The notes below the pieces were generated by a model. That model was not told where the DNA came from, ran no database searches, and saw only the letters and a list, made by a program, of their open reading frames with translations. This document shows, piece by piece, positions 42,321-50,240 of a stretch of DNA of 64,000 nucleotides (position 1 is its first letter; every line of letters starts with the position of its first letter). Source of the stretch: Candidatus Binatus soli. GTDB taxonomy: Bacteria; Desulfobacterota; Binatia; Binatales; Binataceae. The stretch is from assembly GCA_002479255.1 (NCBI GenBank), contig DLMJ01000047.1, positions 1-64,000 of the forward strand, read 5' to 3'. Made by a program: the position numbers and the translations under genes.

Positions 42321-43235
42321 ATGACCAAGCGAGTTCGAGAGATTCTTGGCTATTACGATTCCGAAAACGCCGGCGTGCGCAGCAACCTGGCGCGGATGCT
42401 TAACCATGGCAAGCTCGCGGGCACAGGCAAATTCGTAATCCTGCCCGTGGACCAGGGCTTCGAGCATGGCCCGGCGCGAAGCTTCGCGGTCAATCCGCCC
42501 GCCTATGACCCGCGCTATCACTTTCAGCTCGCCATCGATGCGGGATGCAACGCATACGCGGCGCCGCTCGGATTTCTCGAGGCGGGCGTGGCCGAGTACG
42601 CCGGCGAGATTCCGCTCATCCTGAAGGCCAACAATCACGACGTTCTCAACGAGGAAAAAGATCCCGCGCTCGCCGTGACCGCCGGCGTGAAGGACGCTCT
42701 GCGGCTCGGATGCGCGGCGATTGGACTCACGATCTACCCGGGCTCGACGCAGGAGAAGTCGATGTACCAGGAGGCGCGCGAAATCGGCGAAGAGGCCAAG
42801 GTCAATGGACTGCCGCTGGTCCTCTGGTCGTACCCGCGCGGCTCCGGCGTCAGCAAGCAGGGCGAAACCGCGCTCGACGTGGTCGCGTACGCGGCGCAAA
42901 TCGCGGCGCAACTCGGTGCGAATATGATCAAGGTCAAGCCGCCCACCGCTTTTATCGAACAGGCCGAGGCCAAAAAAGCGTACGACGCCAACAAGGTTCC
43001 GCTCGAGCCATTTTCGGCGCGCATCAAGCACGTCATACAGTCGGCGTTCGACGGCCGGCGCATCGTGATTTTCTCGGGCGGCCCCAAGGAAACCGACGAC
43101 TCGTTGCTGAATACCGTCCGCGGGATCCACGCCGGCGGCGGTTACGGCTCGATCATCGGCCGCAACAGCTTTCAGCGTCCGAAGCCCGAAGCGATCGCAC
43201 TGCTCGGCAAGGTCATCGACATTTACAAAAGCTGA
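42321..43235 (+). CDS. class I fructose-bisphosphate aldolase (DhnA/FbaB type)
   Basis: A 304-residue archaeal-type class I aldolase. The phosphate and substrate motifs LPVDQGFEHGPARSF and GGPKETDDSLLN are present. The Schiff-base lysine is expected in MIKVKPPT. LVLWSYPRGSGV and GGGYGSIIGRNSFQRP are diagnostic of this branch. It cleaves or makes fructose-1,6-bisphosphate and, next to fbp, would serve gluconeogenesis. GGGAGACAGAGG precedes the start. Confidence 0.92.
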   Translation: MTKRVREILGYYDSENAGVRSNLARMLNHGKLAGTGKFVILPVDQGFEHGPARSFAVNPPAYDPRYHFQLAIDAGCNAYAAPLGFLEAGVAEYAGEIPLILKANNHDVLNEEKDPALAVTAGVKDALRLGCAAIGLTIYPGSTQEKSMYQEAREIGEEAKVNGLPLVLWSYPRGSGVSKQGETALDVVAYAAQIAAQLGANMIKVKPPTAFIEQAEAKKAYDANKVPLEPFSARIKHVIQSAFDGRRIVIFSGGPKETDDSLLNTVRGIHAGGGYGSIIGRNSFQRPKPEAIALLGKVIDIYKS

Positions 43236-43273
43236 CGGAGCATTCCGCGGCGTACGGTGGTGCAATTGAAAGG

Positions 43274-44083
43274 ATGAAATACAGCGACTACCAGCATCTT
43301 CTGTTCGAGCGCAACGACGACGGCATCCTGCTCATCACGATCAATCGTCCCGAGGTTCTCAACGCCACCAACAGCCGCCTCCATTGGGAGTTGAGCCGCG
43401 TGTGGCTCGACGTTGCCGACGACGACGAAACCAATGTCGTGGTGGTTACCGGCGCCGGGCGCGCGTTTTCAGCGGGCGGCGACCTCGACATGATTCAGCA
43501 GATGGCGGCGAGCGCGGCCAACGTCGGCAAGGCGTGGAAGGAAGCCGGCGACATCGTTTACAACATGATCAATCTCGACAAGCCGATCATCTCCGCGATC
43601 AACGGCGTCGCCGTCGGCGCGGGATTGGCGGTCGCGTTCATGGCGGATATCAGCATCGCGTCGGAGGCGATGCGCATCACCGACGGGCATTTGCGCCTTG
43701 GCGTCGCGGCCGGAGATCACGCGGTGATCGTCTGGCCGCTGCTGTGCGGCATGGCCAAGGCGAAGTATTACCTGATGACGGCGGATTTCATCGACGGCAA
43801 GGAGGCCGAACGCATCGGGCTGGTGAGCCTGTGCGTTCCCGCCGACAAGCTGATGGACAAGGCGATGGAAGTCGCGCGCAAGCTCGCGCGCGGTCCGCAA
43901 CAGGCGGTGAGATTCACTAAACGCTCGCTCAACAATTGGCTGCGCGTCGCCGGCCCTGCGTTCGACGCATCGCTGGCGCTCGAGATGATGGGATTTTTCA
44001 GCGCCGATTTGACCGAGGGTGTCGCCGCCTTGCAGGAAAGACGCCAACCATCCTTTCCGGGATTCGCCAAGCCCAAGCGCTAG
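43274..44083 (+). CDS. enoyl-CoA hydratase/isomerase family protein
   Basis: A 269-residue crotonase. The first block is GILLITINRPEVLNATNS. The oxyanion-hole segments are RAFSAGGDLDMI and INGVAVGAGLAVAFMADI, and the substrate region LRLGVAAGDHAVIVW follows. The Gly-Asp-His at the usual second-Glu site suggests it is not a classic enoyl-CoA hydratase. The longer open frame upstream overlaps the aldolase gene and is not real; the ATG at 43274 gives the family length. It follows the aldolase by 38 bases without a clear functional link. Confidence 0.87.
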   Translation: MKYSDYQHLLFERNDDGILLITINRPEVLNATNSRLHWELSRVWLDVADDDETNVVVVTGAGRAFSAGGDLDMIQQMAASAANVGKAWKEAGDIVYNMINLDKPIISAINGVAVGAGLAVAFMADISIASEAMRITDGHLRLGVAAGDHAVIVWPLLCGMAKAKYYLMTADFIDGKEAERIGLVSLCVPADKLMDKAMEVARKLARGPQQAVRFTKRSLNNWLRVAGPAFDASLALEMMGFFSADLTEGVAALQERRQPSFPGFAKPKR

Positions 44084-44165
44084 GCGGCGCCAAACCCTGG
44101 GGGCCGTTTATCCCGCCCCCCTGGCCCGCGAAGGCGCCCCCTGGGAAGAGGATTCGGCGCCTCTG

Positions 44166-44194
44166 TTGATGTGACGCGGATTTTGAAATAATCT
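44166..44194 (+). promoter_or_regulatory. candidate promoter for the secreted HTH-like protein
   Basis: TTGATG (44166-44171) and TAATCT (44189-44194) are 17 bases apart in an AT-richer stretch, about 40 bases before the ATG at 44234. The -10 is only a moderate match. Confidence 0.45.
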
Positions 44195-44233
44195 GCGGCG
44201 TTTGAAACAACTCTAACCTGAGCGGGGAAGAAA

Positions 44234-44566
44234 ATGCTGATGAAAAAGTTTGCGCTTGCGGCGGCCTCGGCGATGCTCGCGACAACCGTCGCGTTTGCGG
44301 CCAGTGCGCGGCCCGCCTACGCCGCCAACAAGGTCGATTGCGACGCCGTGATGAACGAGGTCAACAGCGGCAAGCATGCCAAGGATATCGCCGCAGACCT
44401 CAAAATCTCGACGTCGAGCGTCTATCGCTGCAAGAGGAAGGCGAAGGCCGCGGCCAAGGCCGCCACCAAGACGTCAATGCAGGTCAAGCGCGGCAAAGAG
44501 GCGCCGGCGGCCCCTGCGATGGCAGCCCCATCGCCCGCGGCGGCAGCTTCTCCAACGACGAAGTAG
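44234..44566 (+). CDS. secreted small protein with a helix-turn-helix-like segment
   Basis: A 110-residue protein. It has a typical Sec signal peptide (MLMKKFALAAASAMLATTVA) with probable cleavage after AYA, near residue 30. The mature domain contains GKHAKDIAADLKISTSSVYR, which reads like the helix-turn-helix of resolvase or Hin-type regulators, between two cysteines (Cys36, Cys67). The tail is Lys-rich, then Ala/Pro. A DNA-binding fold in an exported protein is odd; the segment may serve another binding role. GCGGGGAAG precedes the ATG. Confidence 0.65.
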   Translation: MLMKKFALAAASAMLATTVAFAASARPAYAANKVDCDAVMNEVNSGKHAKDIAADLKISTSSVYRCKRKAKAAAKAATKTSMQVKRGKEAPAAPAMAAPSPAAAASPTTK

Positions 44567-44652
44567 GAATTTGCGCCTCGATGCGTCGCGGGCCGTCACG
44601 GCTCGCGACGCGTCGGTTGCATACTCCGCGCGAATCGACGACGGCTTAGTCG

Positions 44653-44946
44653 ATGCCGAAATGCGAACTGTGCGAGCTGCGTGATTACACGCAGCGCTAC
44701 GCCGACTTCGTTCACCCCTTCAAATTTACGATCCTTGATTGCGATTCGTGCGACACTCCCATGGCCGTCCTGGGAGACCATCGCGCCGTGCCCACCGACC
44801 AGGAGCGCGAATTCATGATCGAGGCGCTGTCACTGATCGCGCGCGCGAAGTACGGCGCCGACAAATTCGGCATCGACGGCGTAATGCGCCAGATTCCCGA
44901 TCACTGCCACATGCATGCCCGCCCAATTCGCCGCTGGCAACATTAG
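44653..44946 (+). CDS. HIT-like small zinc protein
   Basis: A 97-residue protein. It begins PKCELCEL (CxxC), has TILDCDSCDTPMAVLGDHR, and ends IPDHCHMHARP, where His-x-His-x-His matches the histidine triad of the HIT superfamily. It is about 40 residues shorter than HinT-type proteins. A nucleotide-binding or hydrolase role would be expected if the triad is functional. The start has no strong ribosome binding site. Confidence 0.55.
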   Translation: MPKCELCELRDYTQRYADFVHPFKFTILDCDSCDTPMAVLGDHRAVPTDQEREFMIEALSLIARAKYGADKFGIDGVMRQIPDHCHMHARPIRRWQH

Positions 44947-45011
44947 CTGCTGCACCGCCCCGTTCTCGATCCCCAAACATATTACGGCGAGATTTCGTGT
45001 GTGTTGCCTAT

Positions 45012-45040
45012 TTGGTAAGCGCCGCATCTTGTGCTATATG
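45012..45040 (+). promoter_or_regulatory. candidate promoter of the cold-shock gene
   Basis: TTGGTA (45012-45017) and TATATG (45035-45040) are separated by 17 bases. A start near 45047 would give a leader of about 95 bases, long for this genome and in line with cold-shock genes. Confidence 0.5.
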
Positions 45041-45042
45041 CG

Positions 45043-45104
45043 CGCCGTTACGGCGTGTTGCTCGGGGAAGCGCGTCGGCGGCGGGAGAAGGCCCCTGAGG
45101 GGGC
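45043..45104 (+). other. structured leader of the cold-shock gene
   Basis: Two hairpins are visible: CGCCG-TTA-CGGCG (45043-45055) and GCCCC-TGAG-GGGGC (45091-45104). Cold-shock mRNAs often carry temperature-sensitive leaders; whether this one refolds cannot be judged by eye. Confidence 0.45.
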
Positions 45105-45140
45105 GCTCCGGCTGGTTCCCTTCAGGAGGTATGGGGGAAA

Positions 45141-45341
45141 ATGGCTAACGGGACTGTTAAGTGGTTCAGCCCGAAGAAGGGCTACGGCTTCATCACGATG
45201 GAGGACGGGCAGGAAGTGTTCGTTCACTATAGTGCCATCGATGGAGCAGGTTTCCGCTCGCTCGAGCAGGGGGAGCGCGTTGAGTTCGAGGTCGCGCAAG
45301 GGCCCAAGGGATTGCAGGCCTCAAACGTCAACCGCGGATAG
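45141..45341 (+). CDS. cold-shock protein, CspA family
   Basis: A 66-residue single cold-shock domain. Both RNA-binding motifs are intact: KGYGFI (RNP1) and VFVHYS (RNP2). The N-terminal NGTVKWFSPKKG and C-terminal GPKGLQASNV are canonical. AGGAGGT (45124-45130) lies 10 bases before the ATG. Another ATG, out of frame, directly follows that site at 45131 and would encode only MGENG. It binds single-stranded RNA/DNA as an RNA chaperone. Confidence 0.95.
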   Translation: MANGTVKWFSPKKGYGFITMEDGQEVFVHYSAIDGAGFRSLEQGERVEFEVAQGPKGLQASNVNRG

Positions 45342-45456
45342 GGCGCGCGCGGGGAGATCTCAGGAGAAAGGGGGGGACGGTTCGACTGCCGATGACCCGG
45401 CGCACGACGCGTGCGAGCCGTTGCGGCGTGCGACCGAGGCGATCCAGCTGATAAAG

Positions 45457-45473
45457 CGGGCTGGCCCCTGCTC
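45457..45473 (-). repeat. stop-abutting GCAGGGG palindrome, copy 6
   Basis: On the selD strand the TGA stop (45474-45472) is followed by GCAGGGGCCAGCCCGC. This is the same element, in the same sense-strand position, as after gloB. Confidence 0.6.
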
Positions 45474-46545
45474 AGACTAGCTCGATCGGGTGTTCGCGGC
45501 GAACCGTGACGTGGCCGACGATCGCGGCGTCGCGATGCCCGCAATTCTGAAGCTCCGCGAGCAAGGCAAGCGACTGCTTGTCGGGGATCGCGATCAGCAA
45601 TCCGCCGGAGGTCTGCGGATCGAAGGCAATCGCCGCAATCTCGTCGGAAACTTCGTCGGAGATGCGCACGCTCGGCGCATAGTACTCGCGATTGCGTTCG
45701 CCGCCGCCGGGAATCATTCCGGCGCGGCATTGCTCGATCACTCCGGGCAGCAGCGGCAAATCGGATTCCTCGAACACGATCGTAACGGCGCTGCCCTCGG
45801 CCATCTTCAGCGCATGACCGACGAGACCGAATCCCGTGATGTCGGTGGCGGCGTGAACGTCGTACTTGAGCATCGCGGAGGCGGCCGCGGCGTTGAGCTG
45901 CGTCATCGAGCGGACCGCCGCCTGGTATGGCTCGTCGGCCAGCTTGTCGCGCTTGAATGCGGTCATCAGGATTCCCGTGCCGAGCGCCTTGGTGAGCACG
46001 AGCGCGTCGCCAACTTGCGCGCCGACGTTGCGCACGATTCGGCGCGGATCGATCACTCCCGTGATAGCCATCCCGAATTTCACTTCTTCGTCGGCGACGG
46101 TGTGACCGCCAACGACTACGACGCCGGCCTCGCGCGCTTTCTCTGCCGCGCCGCGCAGGATTTCGGCGAGCATGGCCCCGGGCAATCCGGTTTGCGGCCA
46201 GCATACGATGTTGAGCGCGGTGCGCGGCACTCCGCCCATCGCATAGACGTCCGAGAGCGCGTTGGCGGCGGAGATCTGTCCGTAGGTGAAAGGATCGTCC
46301 ACCACCGGCGTGAAAAAATCGACGGTGTTCACGATTGCGAGATCGTCGGAAAGACGGAACACTCCGGCGTCGTCGCCCGTGGAGATTCCGACGAGCAAAT
46401 CAGGGTGGCTCGGCAAATCGAGCCGCGCGAGGACTGCGGAGAGGTCCGCCGGACCGAGCTTACCGGCTCAACCCGCAGCCTTGCACCGCGCAGTCAGGCG
46501 AATGAGGTCGCCCCGCGAGGGATTGTTGTCCTTCGGTTTGGACAT
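45472..46545 (-). CDS. selD: selenide, water dikinase, a selenocysteine-containing SelD
   Basis: A 357-residue SelD that makes selenophosphate from selenide and ATP. An apparent frame begins only at a TTG at 46416. Upstream in the same frame are a TGA (46470-46468) and an ATG at 46545. Reading the TGA as Sec26 gives RLTARCKAAG-U-AGKLGPADL, the exact SelD active-site context (LT...G-[CU]-x-x-K-[IL]). Downstream are DDAGVF, VVGGHTVADEEVKFG and FDPQTSGGLL. An SECIS-like hairpin follows the TGA, and selB is immediately upstream on the same strand (50-base gap). Confidence 0.93.
46443..46470 (-). promoter_or_regulatory. UGA-Sec codon and bacterial SECIS-like hairpin in selD
   Basis: The TGA is at 46470-46468. 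Thirteen bases further, GGTCC (46455-46451) and GGACC (46447-46443) form a stem with loop GGC. The loop begins 18 bases after the TGA with G in its first two positions. This matches the published bacterial SECIS pattern (short apical loop with an early G, about 16-37 bases after UGA). Confidence 0.7.
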
Positions 46546-46595
46546 CGCGCCTATTGTCGCGCATCGCGGCCTCGAAGTCAGCCGCGCCCGCGCAA

Positions 46596-48533
46596 TTACG
46601 GCTGATTTCTGCTACGCAGCCGGCGGGCGTCGCCGACGCGCGTGGTCACGCCGATGTGGTCGAAGTGATCGAGGATCGCGATTGCGAATTTGCGCGATGC
46701 GCCTAGTAGATCGCGGAACGTCGCGGCTGTGATTTTGGGATTAGTATTAAGATATTCGACCAGGCGATTGCGGGCGCTGTCGGCGGCGGCGCGGCTGAAG
46801 TAGAGATCGGTGGCTATTTTGACGACCCGGCCCTCGCGTTCCATCGCGAGCATCACGGCTCTGAGATGCGCGAGTTGGCCGGCGGGAATTTTCAAAGCGT
46901 CGGCCAATTGCTTGAGCTCGGGCGGCTGGAACTCGGCGCGCGTGAGCGCGGCTTCGATACTCGCGCCGAGCGTTTCTGCCTCGCCGCCGAGTTGCACGCG
47001 ATGGCTCTTCAGGCGGAGCACACTTTCCTCGCGCACGATTTCAGATTCACGACTGAGGTGATCGACGATCGGACGGAACGCGCGCGCGCCGATTTCATAG
47101 GGGATGCGCGAGCGTAGCGCTTCCATCTCGAGGCCCGGCGACAGCGGCTCGGCCTGGTGATGCGTCGCCAGCGCATCGAGGGCGAAGCGTTTGAGGGCGT
47201 CCCACCTGGTCCGCGTGGTGAAGCCTTCTTCGTCGCCTATCGACAGCCTGACAAAGCGCGGCGCTTCGCCAAGCGCATCTTCGGCCTCGGCGATCGGAAT
47301 GTTCATGAGGGTTGAAATCCTGATCGCGCCGAGCGCGAAGCCTTCCTGCAAATTAATCAACGCCTCGAGCGCATCCCCACCGGACGCATCCTTGAGCAAG
47401 CGGAGATTGGCGCGATAGGCCTCGACCGGTTTGCGGACGCGGCGGCCGAACGGGTTCAACACGACGCCGCCGCCGAGAGTGCGCGAATTGGTTTCGTCCC
47501 GGATCACGAAGCGGTCGCCCGAGAGCGCGACGACCGGGTCCTCGGTCACGAGCTGCGCGAAGCCGGCGGCTTTGGGCGCGATCACGCCTGCGTCGTCGAG
47601 AACGATCACGCGGGCGATGGTTTCGGCGGTGCCGATGAACAGCCGCACGCGGGTGTTGCTCTTGAGCGCGCGTTTGGCGGCGGGACGAATTTCCATCCAC
47701 GCGTCGAAACGCGCGGTCGCGGAGTCCAGCCGCTCGTCGGCGAGCACGTCGCCGCGGGCGAGGCCGAGCTTTTCGGCGCCGGTGAGATTCAGCGCGACGC
47801 GCTGGCATAGGCCGGCGCTCTCGACGGAATCTGAATGCACCTGGATCGAGCGCACGCGGACCTCGTTTCCCGACGGCAGCACGCGCAGCTTATCCCCGAC
47901 CCTGACCTCGGCGCCCATCGCAGTGCCGGTAACGACGATGCCGTGTCCCTTGATGACAAACGCGCGATCGAGAGGAAGCCGGAAGACCCCGGTGGCGCGG
48001 CGCGCCTGAAAGCCGTCGAGCTGGCGGACGATCTCGGCGCGCAATTTATCCAGGCCAAGCCCGGTGGTCGACGAGACTTCGATTATCGGTGCGCCGGCGA
48101 GCGTGCTGCCGTCGGCGAGCAGCTCGATCTCGTCGCGCACTTCGCGAAGGCGCGGCGAGTCGGCCAGGTCGGCCTTGGTGATCACGAAGATGCCGCGGCG
48201 GGTGCCGAGCAGATGGAGGATGTCGAGATGCTCCTCCGTTTGGGGCATCACGCCGTCGTCGGCCGCCACGGTGAACAGCACGAGATCGATGCCGTGGGCG
48301 CCGGCGAGCATGTTGCGGATGAAGCGCTCATGGCCGGGGACGTCGACGATGCCGGCGCGAGAGCCGTCGGGCAGCGTGAAGTAGGCGAAGCCGAGATCGA
48401 TCGAAATCCCGCGCTCTTTTTCCTCCTTCAGCCGATCGGTATCCTGGCCGGTGAGCGCCTTGATGAGCGCGGTCTTGCCGTGATCGATGTGGCCGGCGGT
48501 GCCGATGATGGCGTGAGTGACGGGCGAGGCCAT
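46596..48533 (-). CDS. selB: selenocysteine-specific elongation factor
   Basis: A 645-residue SelB that delivers Sec-tRNA(Sec) to UGA codons with a SECIS hairpin. GTPase motifs: GTAGHIDHGKTALIKALTG (G1), DVPGHERFIRNM (G3) and TKADLAD (G4). EF-Tu-like beta domains follow (VIKGHGIVVTGTAMG), then about 250 C-terminal residues of winged-helix repeats that bind the SECIS RNA. The length is normal. It is 50 bases upstream of selD on the same strand. No selA or tRNA-Sec gene is visible in the window. Confidence 0.95.
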   Translation of the reverse strand: MASPVTHAIIGTAGHIDHGKTALIKALTGQDTDRLKEEKERGISIDLGFAYFTLPDGSRAGIVDVPGHERFIRNMLAGAHGIDLVLFTVAADDGVMPQTEEHLDILHLLGTRRGIFVITKADLADSPRLREVRDEIELLADGSTLAGAPIIEVSSTTGLGLDKLRAEIVRQLDGFQARRATGVFRLPLDRAFVIKGHGIVVTGTAMGAEVRVGDKLRVLPSGNEVRVRSIQVHSDSVESAGLCQRVALNLTGAEKLGLARGDVLADERLDSATARFDAWMEIRPAAKRALKSNTRVRLFIGTAETIARVIVLDDAGVIAPKAAGFAQLVTEDPVVALSGDRFVIRDETNSRTLGGGVVLNPFGRRVRKPVEAYRANLRLLKDASGGDALEALINLQEGFALGAIRISTLMNIPIAEAEDALGEAPRFVRLSIGDEEGFTTRTRWDALKRFALDALATHHQAEPLSPGLEMEALRSRIPYEIGARAFRPIVDHLSRESEIVREESVLRLKSHRVQLGGEAETLGASIEAALTRAEFQPPELKQLADALKIPAGQLAHLRAVMLAMEREGRVVKIATDLYFSRAAADSARNRLVEYLNTNPKITAATFRDLLGASRKFAIAILDHFDHIGVTTRVGDARRLRSRNQP

Positions 48534-48553
48534 CGTGCGCGAATCTTACACTG

Positions 48554-48928
48554 CTAGGACATCTGCTTGGTGTACATCGCCATGTCGAAGTAGTCGCGCC
48601 ATGCGCTGATCTTCGAGCCGGTGATTTCGAACACGCCTGCGACAGGCAGCGAAATCGTTTTGCCGCCGCCCAGGTCGAAGACGTCGACGCGCTCGTTGAA
48701 GACGACGTTGCCGGCGCTGGCGCTCTTCAGCACTTTGAAATGAAGCGACTTGGCCATCGGCAGAAAGGTGTTGATGACGGCGCGGATGGCGTCCTTGCCG
48801 CGCGCCGGTTCGAACGGGATGTTGTGATAGACGGCGTCGTCGGTGAAGAAGCCGAGCAGTTCGTCGATATTCTTGCGCGGCCATGCGTTGCAGAATTCGG
48901 TCACGACTTTTTCAGCATCGGTAGCCAT
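48554..48928 (-). CDS. SnoaL/limonene-epoxide hydrolase-like protein
   Basis: A 124-residue protein of the NTF2-like fold. It has the LEH-type start EKVVTEFCNAWPRKNIDELLGFFTDDAVYHN, the GKDAIRAVI helix and the terminal W-RDYFDM strand. The Asp/Arg/Asp catalytic set of limonene-1,2-epoxide hydrolase may be present (Arg near FEPARG, Asp in RVDVFD, Asp in WRDYFD), but the substrate cannot be assigned. GGGAGAAA precedes the ATG. It is 20 bases upstream of selB. Confidence 0.75.
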   Translation of the reverse strand: MATDAEKVVTEFCNAWPRKNIDELLGFFTDDAVYHNIPFEPARGKDAIRAVINTFLPMAKSLHFKVLKSASAGNVVFNERVDVFDLGGGKTISLPVAGVFEITGSKISAWRDYFDMAMYTKQMS

Positions 48929-48954
48929 AGCGATTTCTCCCGTGGCGCAAACGC

Positions 48955-49443
48955 CTATTCGTGGTCGAGATAAAAGCGGTCCTCGTCCTTGTTATAGCCG
49001 AACAGCTCGGCGAAACGCCCCCAGTTCACCATCGTGGAAAACTGGCGCTCGGGCTTTTCGCTCGGCAGGAGCATCGCGAGGTGGCTGAGCACGACTTCCC
49101 GGCTAAGAGACTTATCCTCCTGGCCATGAAGGAGGCGGATTAAGTAGCTGAAGAGGCTGTGTTTCTTCAACTGCCCGCGCACGAGCAGCTTGCGTTCGTT
49201 GATCTTCGCGTCGAGAAATTGCTTCCCGAGCGGCTCGAGCACCGCGTCGCCGGCCGGAGTTGAGACGAAGCCCAGGATTTCCGCGGCCTTCATGACCTTG
49301 AGCAAATCGCCGAAATTGAAATTGAGATCGCGCGCGATCTTGTAACCGTCCTCGCGCCCGCCGCGATCTTCGAGCAATTCGAGCAAGCCGAAGACAAGCG
49401 TCAGCGCGCAATCGGGAAGCGGGTATATGGACGCAGGAGCCAT
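48955..49443 (-). CDS. AAA-associated C-terminal domain protein (ABC accessory)
   Basis: A 162-residue protein matching the AAA-associated C-terminal domain usually fused to nitrate/sulfonate-type ABC ATPases. Two winged-helix-like parts are seen: LVFGLLELLEDRGGREDGYKIAR and GRFAELFGYNKDEDRFYLD. Here it is a separate gene whose ATG overlaps the ATPase stop in TGATG, so translation is probably coupled by reinitiation. It may regulate the ATPase in response to an unknown signal. Confidence 0.8.
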   Translation of the reverse strand: MAPASIYPLPDCALTLVFGLLELLEDRGGREDGYKIARDLNFNFGDLLKVMKAAEILGFVSTPAGDAVLEPLGKQFLDAKINERKLLVRGQLKKHSLFSYLIRLLHGQEDKSLSREVVLSHLAMLLPSEKPERQFSTMVNWGRFAELFGYNKDEDRFYLDHE

Positions 49444-50201
49444 CAGCCGCGCTCCTCGATCAGCGAGAAGACCTTGTCGGAGAGGGCGTTGAAAGTTTCA
49501 GTGCGGCGGTCGCGCGGTCTTGGCAATTCGACTTTGAGATCCTTGACGATACGTCCGGGGCTCGAGGCCATCACGATGACGCGGTCGGCGAGTTCGATTG
49601 CCTCTTCGATGATGTGGGTAACGAGCACGATAGTTTTTACCGGCATGTCGGGCGACTGCCAGATGTCGAGCATTTCCTCGCGCAGCGTGATCGCGGTCAG
49701 TGCATCCAGCGCGGAGAACGGCTCGTCCATCAGGAGCACCTTGGGCTCGACCGCCAGCGCGCGGGCGAAACCGACGCGCTGCTTCATTCCGCCCGAGAGC
49801 TCGCGCGGGTAGGCCTCTTCGAAGCCGTCGAGTCCCACCTTGTCGATATAGATTCCGGCGCGCTTTTCGCGCTCAGCCAGCGGCAATCCCTGCGCTTCGA
49901 GGCCGAGTTCGACGTTGGCTTTGACCGACAGCCATGGCAGCAGCGCAAATGATTGGAACACCAGTGCGCATTCGAGATTAATCCCATCGACCTGGCGGCC
50001 GCGGTACAGCACCTGTCCGGAAGTCATCGGCACAATGCCGTTGACGATGCGCAGGAGGGTTGACTTGCCGCATCCCGACGGGCCGACGATCGCGACGAAC
50101 TCGCCCTCATCCACGTCGAAACTGATGTCGTCGAGCACCTGCAACGTGCCCTTGGCGTGCGCGAAAGTTTTCGAGACGTGTTTGAGCTCGAGGAGGGCCA
50201 T
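49443..50201 (-). CDS. ABC transporter ATP-binding protein (nitrate/sulfonate/taurine type)
   Basis: A 252-residue ABC ATPase. Walker A is GPSGCGKSTLLRIV, the Q-loop is VFQSFALLPWLSV, the signature LSGGMKQRVGFARAL, Walker B VLLMDEPFSALDAL and the H-loop VLVTHIIEEAI. The group (SsuB/TauB/NrtD) imports small anions or organic sulfur compounds. Its stop overlaps the next gene. The permease gene is 39 bases upstream. No periplasmic binding protein gene is next to it. Confidence 0.93.
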   Translation of the reverse strand: MALLELKHVSKTFAHAKGTLQVLDDISFDVDEGEFVAIVGPSGCGKSTLLRIVNGIVPMTSGQVLYRGRQVDGINLECALVFQSFALLPWLSVKANVELGLEAQGLPLAEREKRAGIYIDKVGLDGFEEAYPRELSGGMKQRVGFARALAVEPKVLLMDEPFSALDALTAITLREEMLDIWQSPDMPVKTIVLVTHIIEEAIELADRVIVMASSPGRIVKDLKVELPRPRDRRTETFNALSDKVFSLIEERG

Positions 50202-50240
50202 GGGTCAGATGAGTCCGAATCGCACATAGTCAGGGACGCG

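Noticed and set aside
41715..43265. A 516-codon minus-strand open frame opposite glk and the aldolase
   Set aside because: The sense genes are complete and recognised; the antisense translation is composition-driven.
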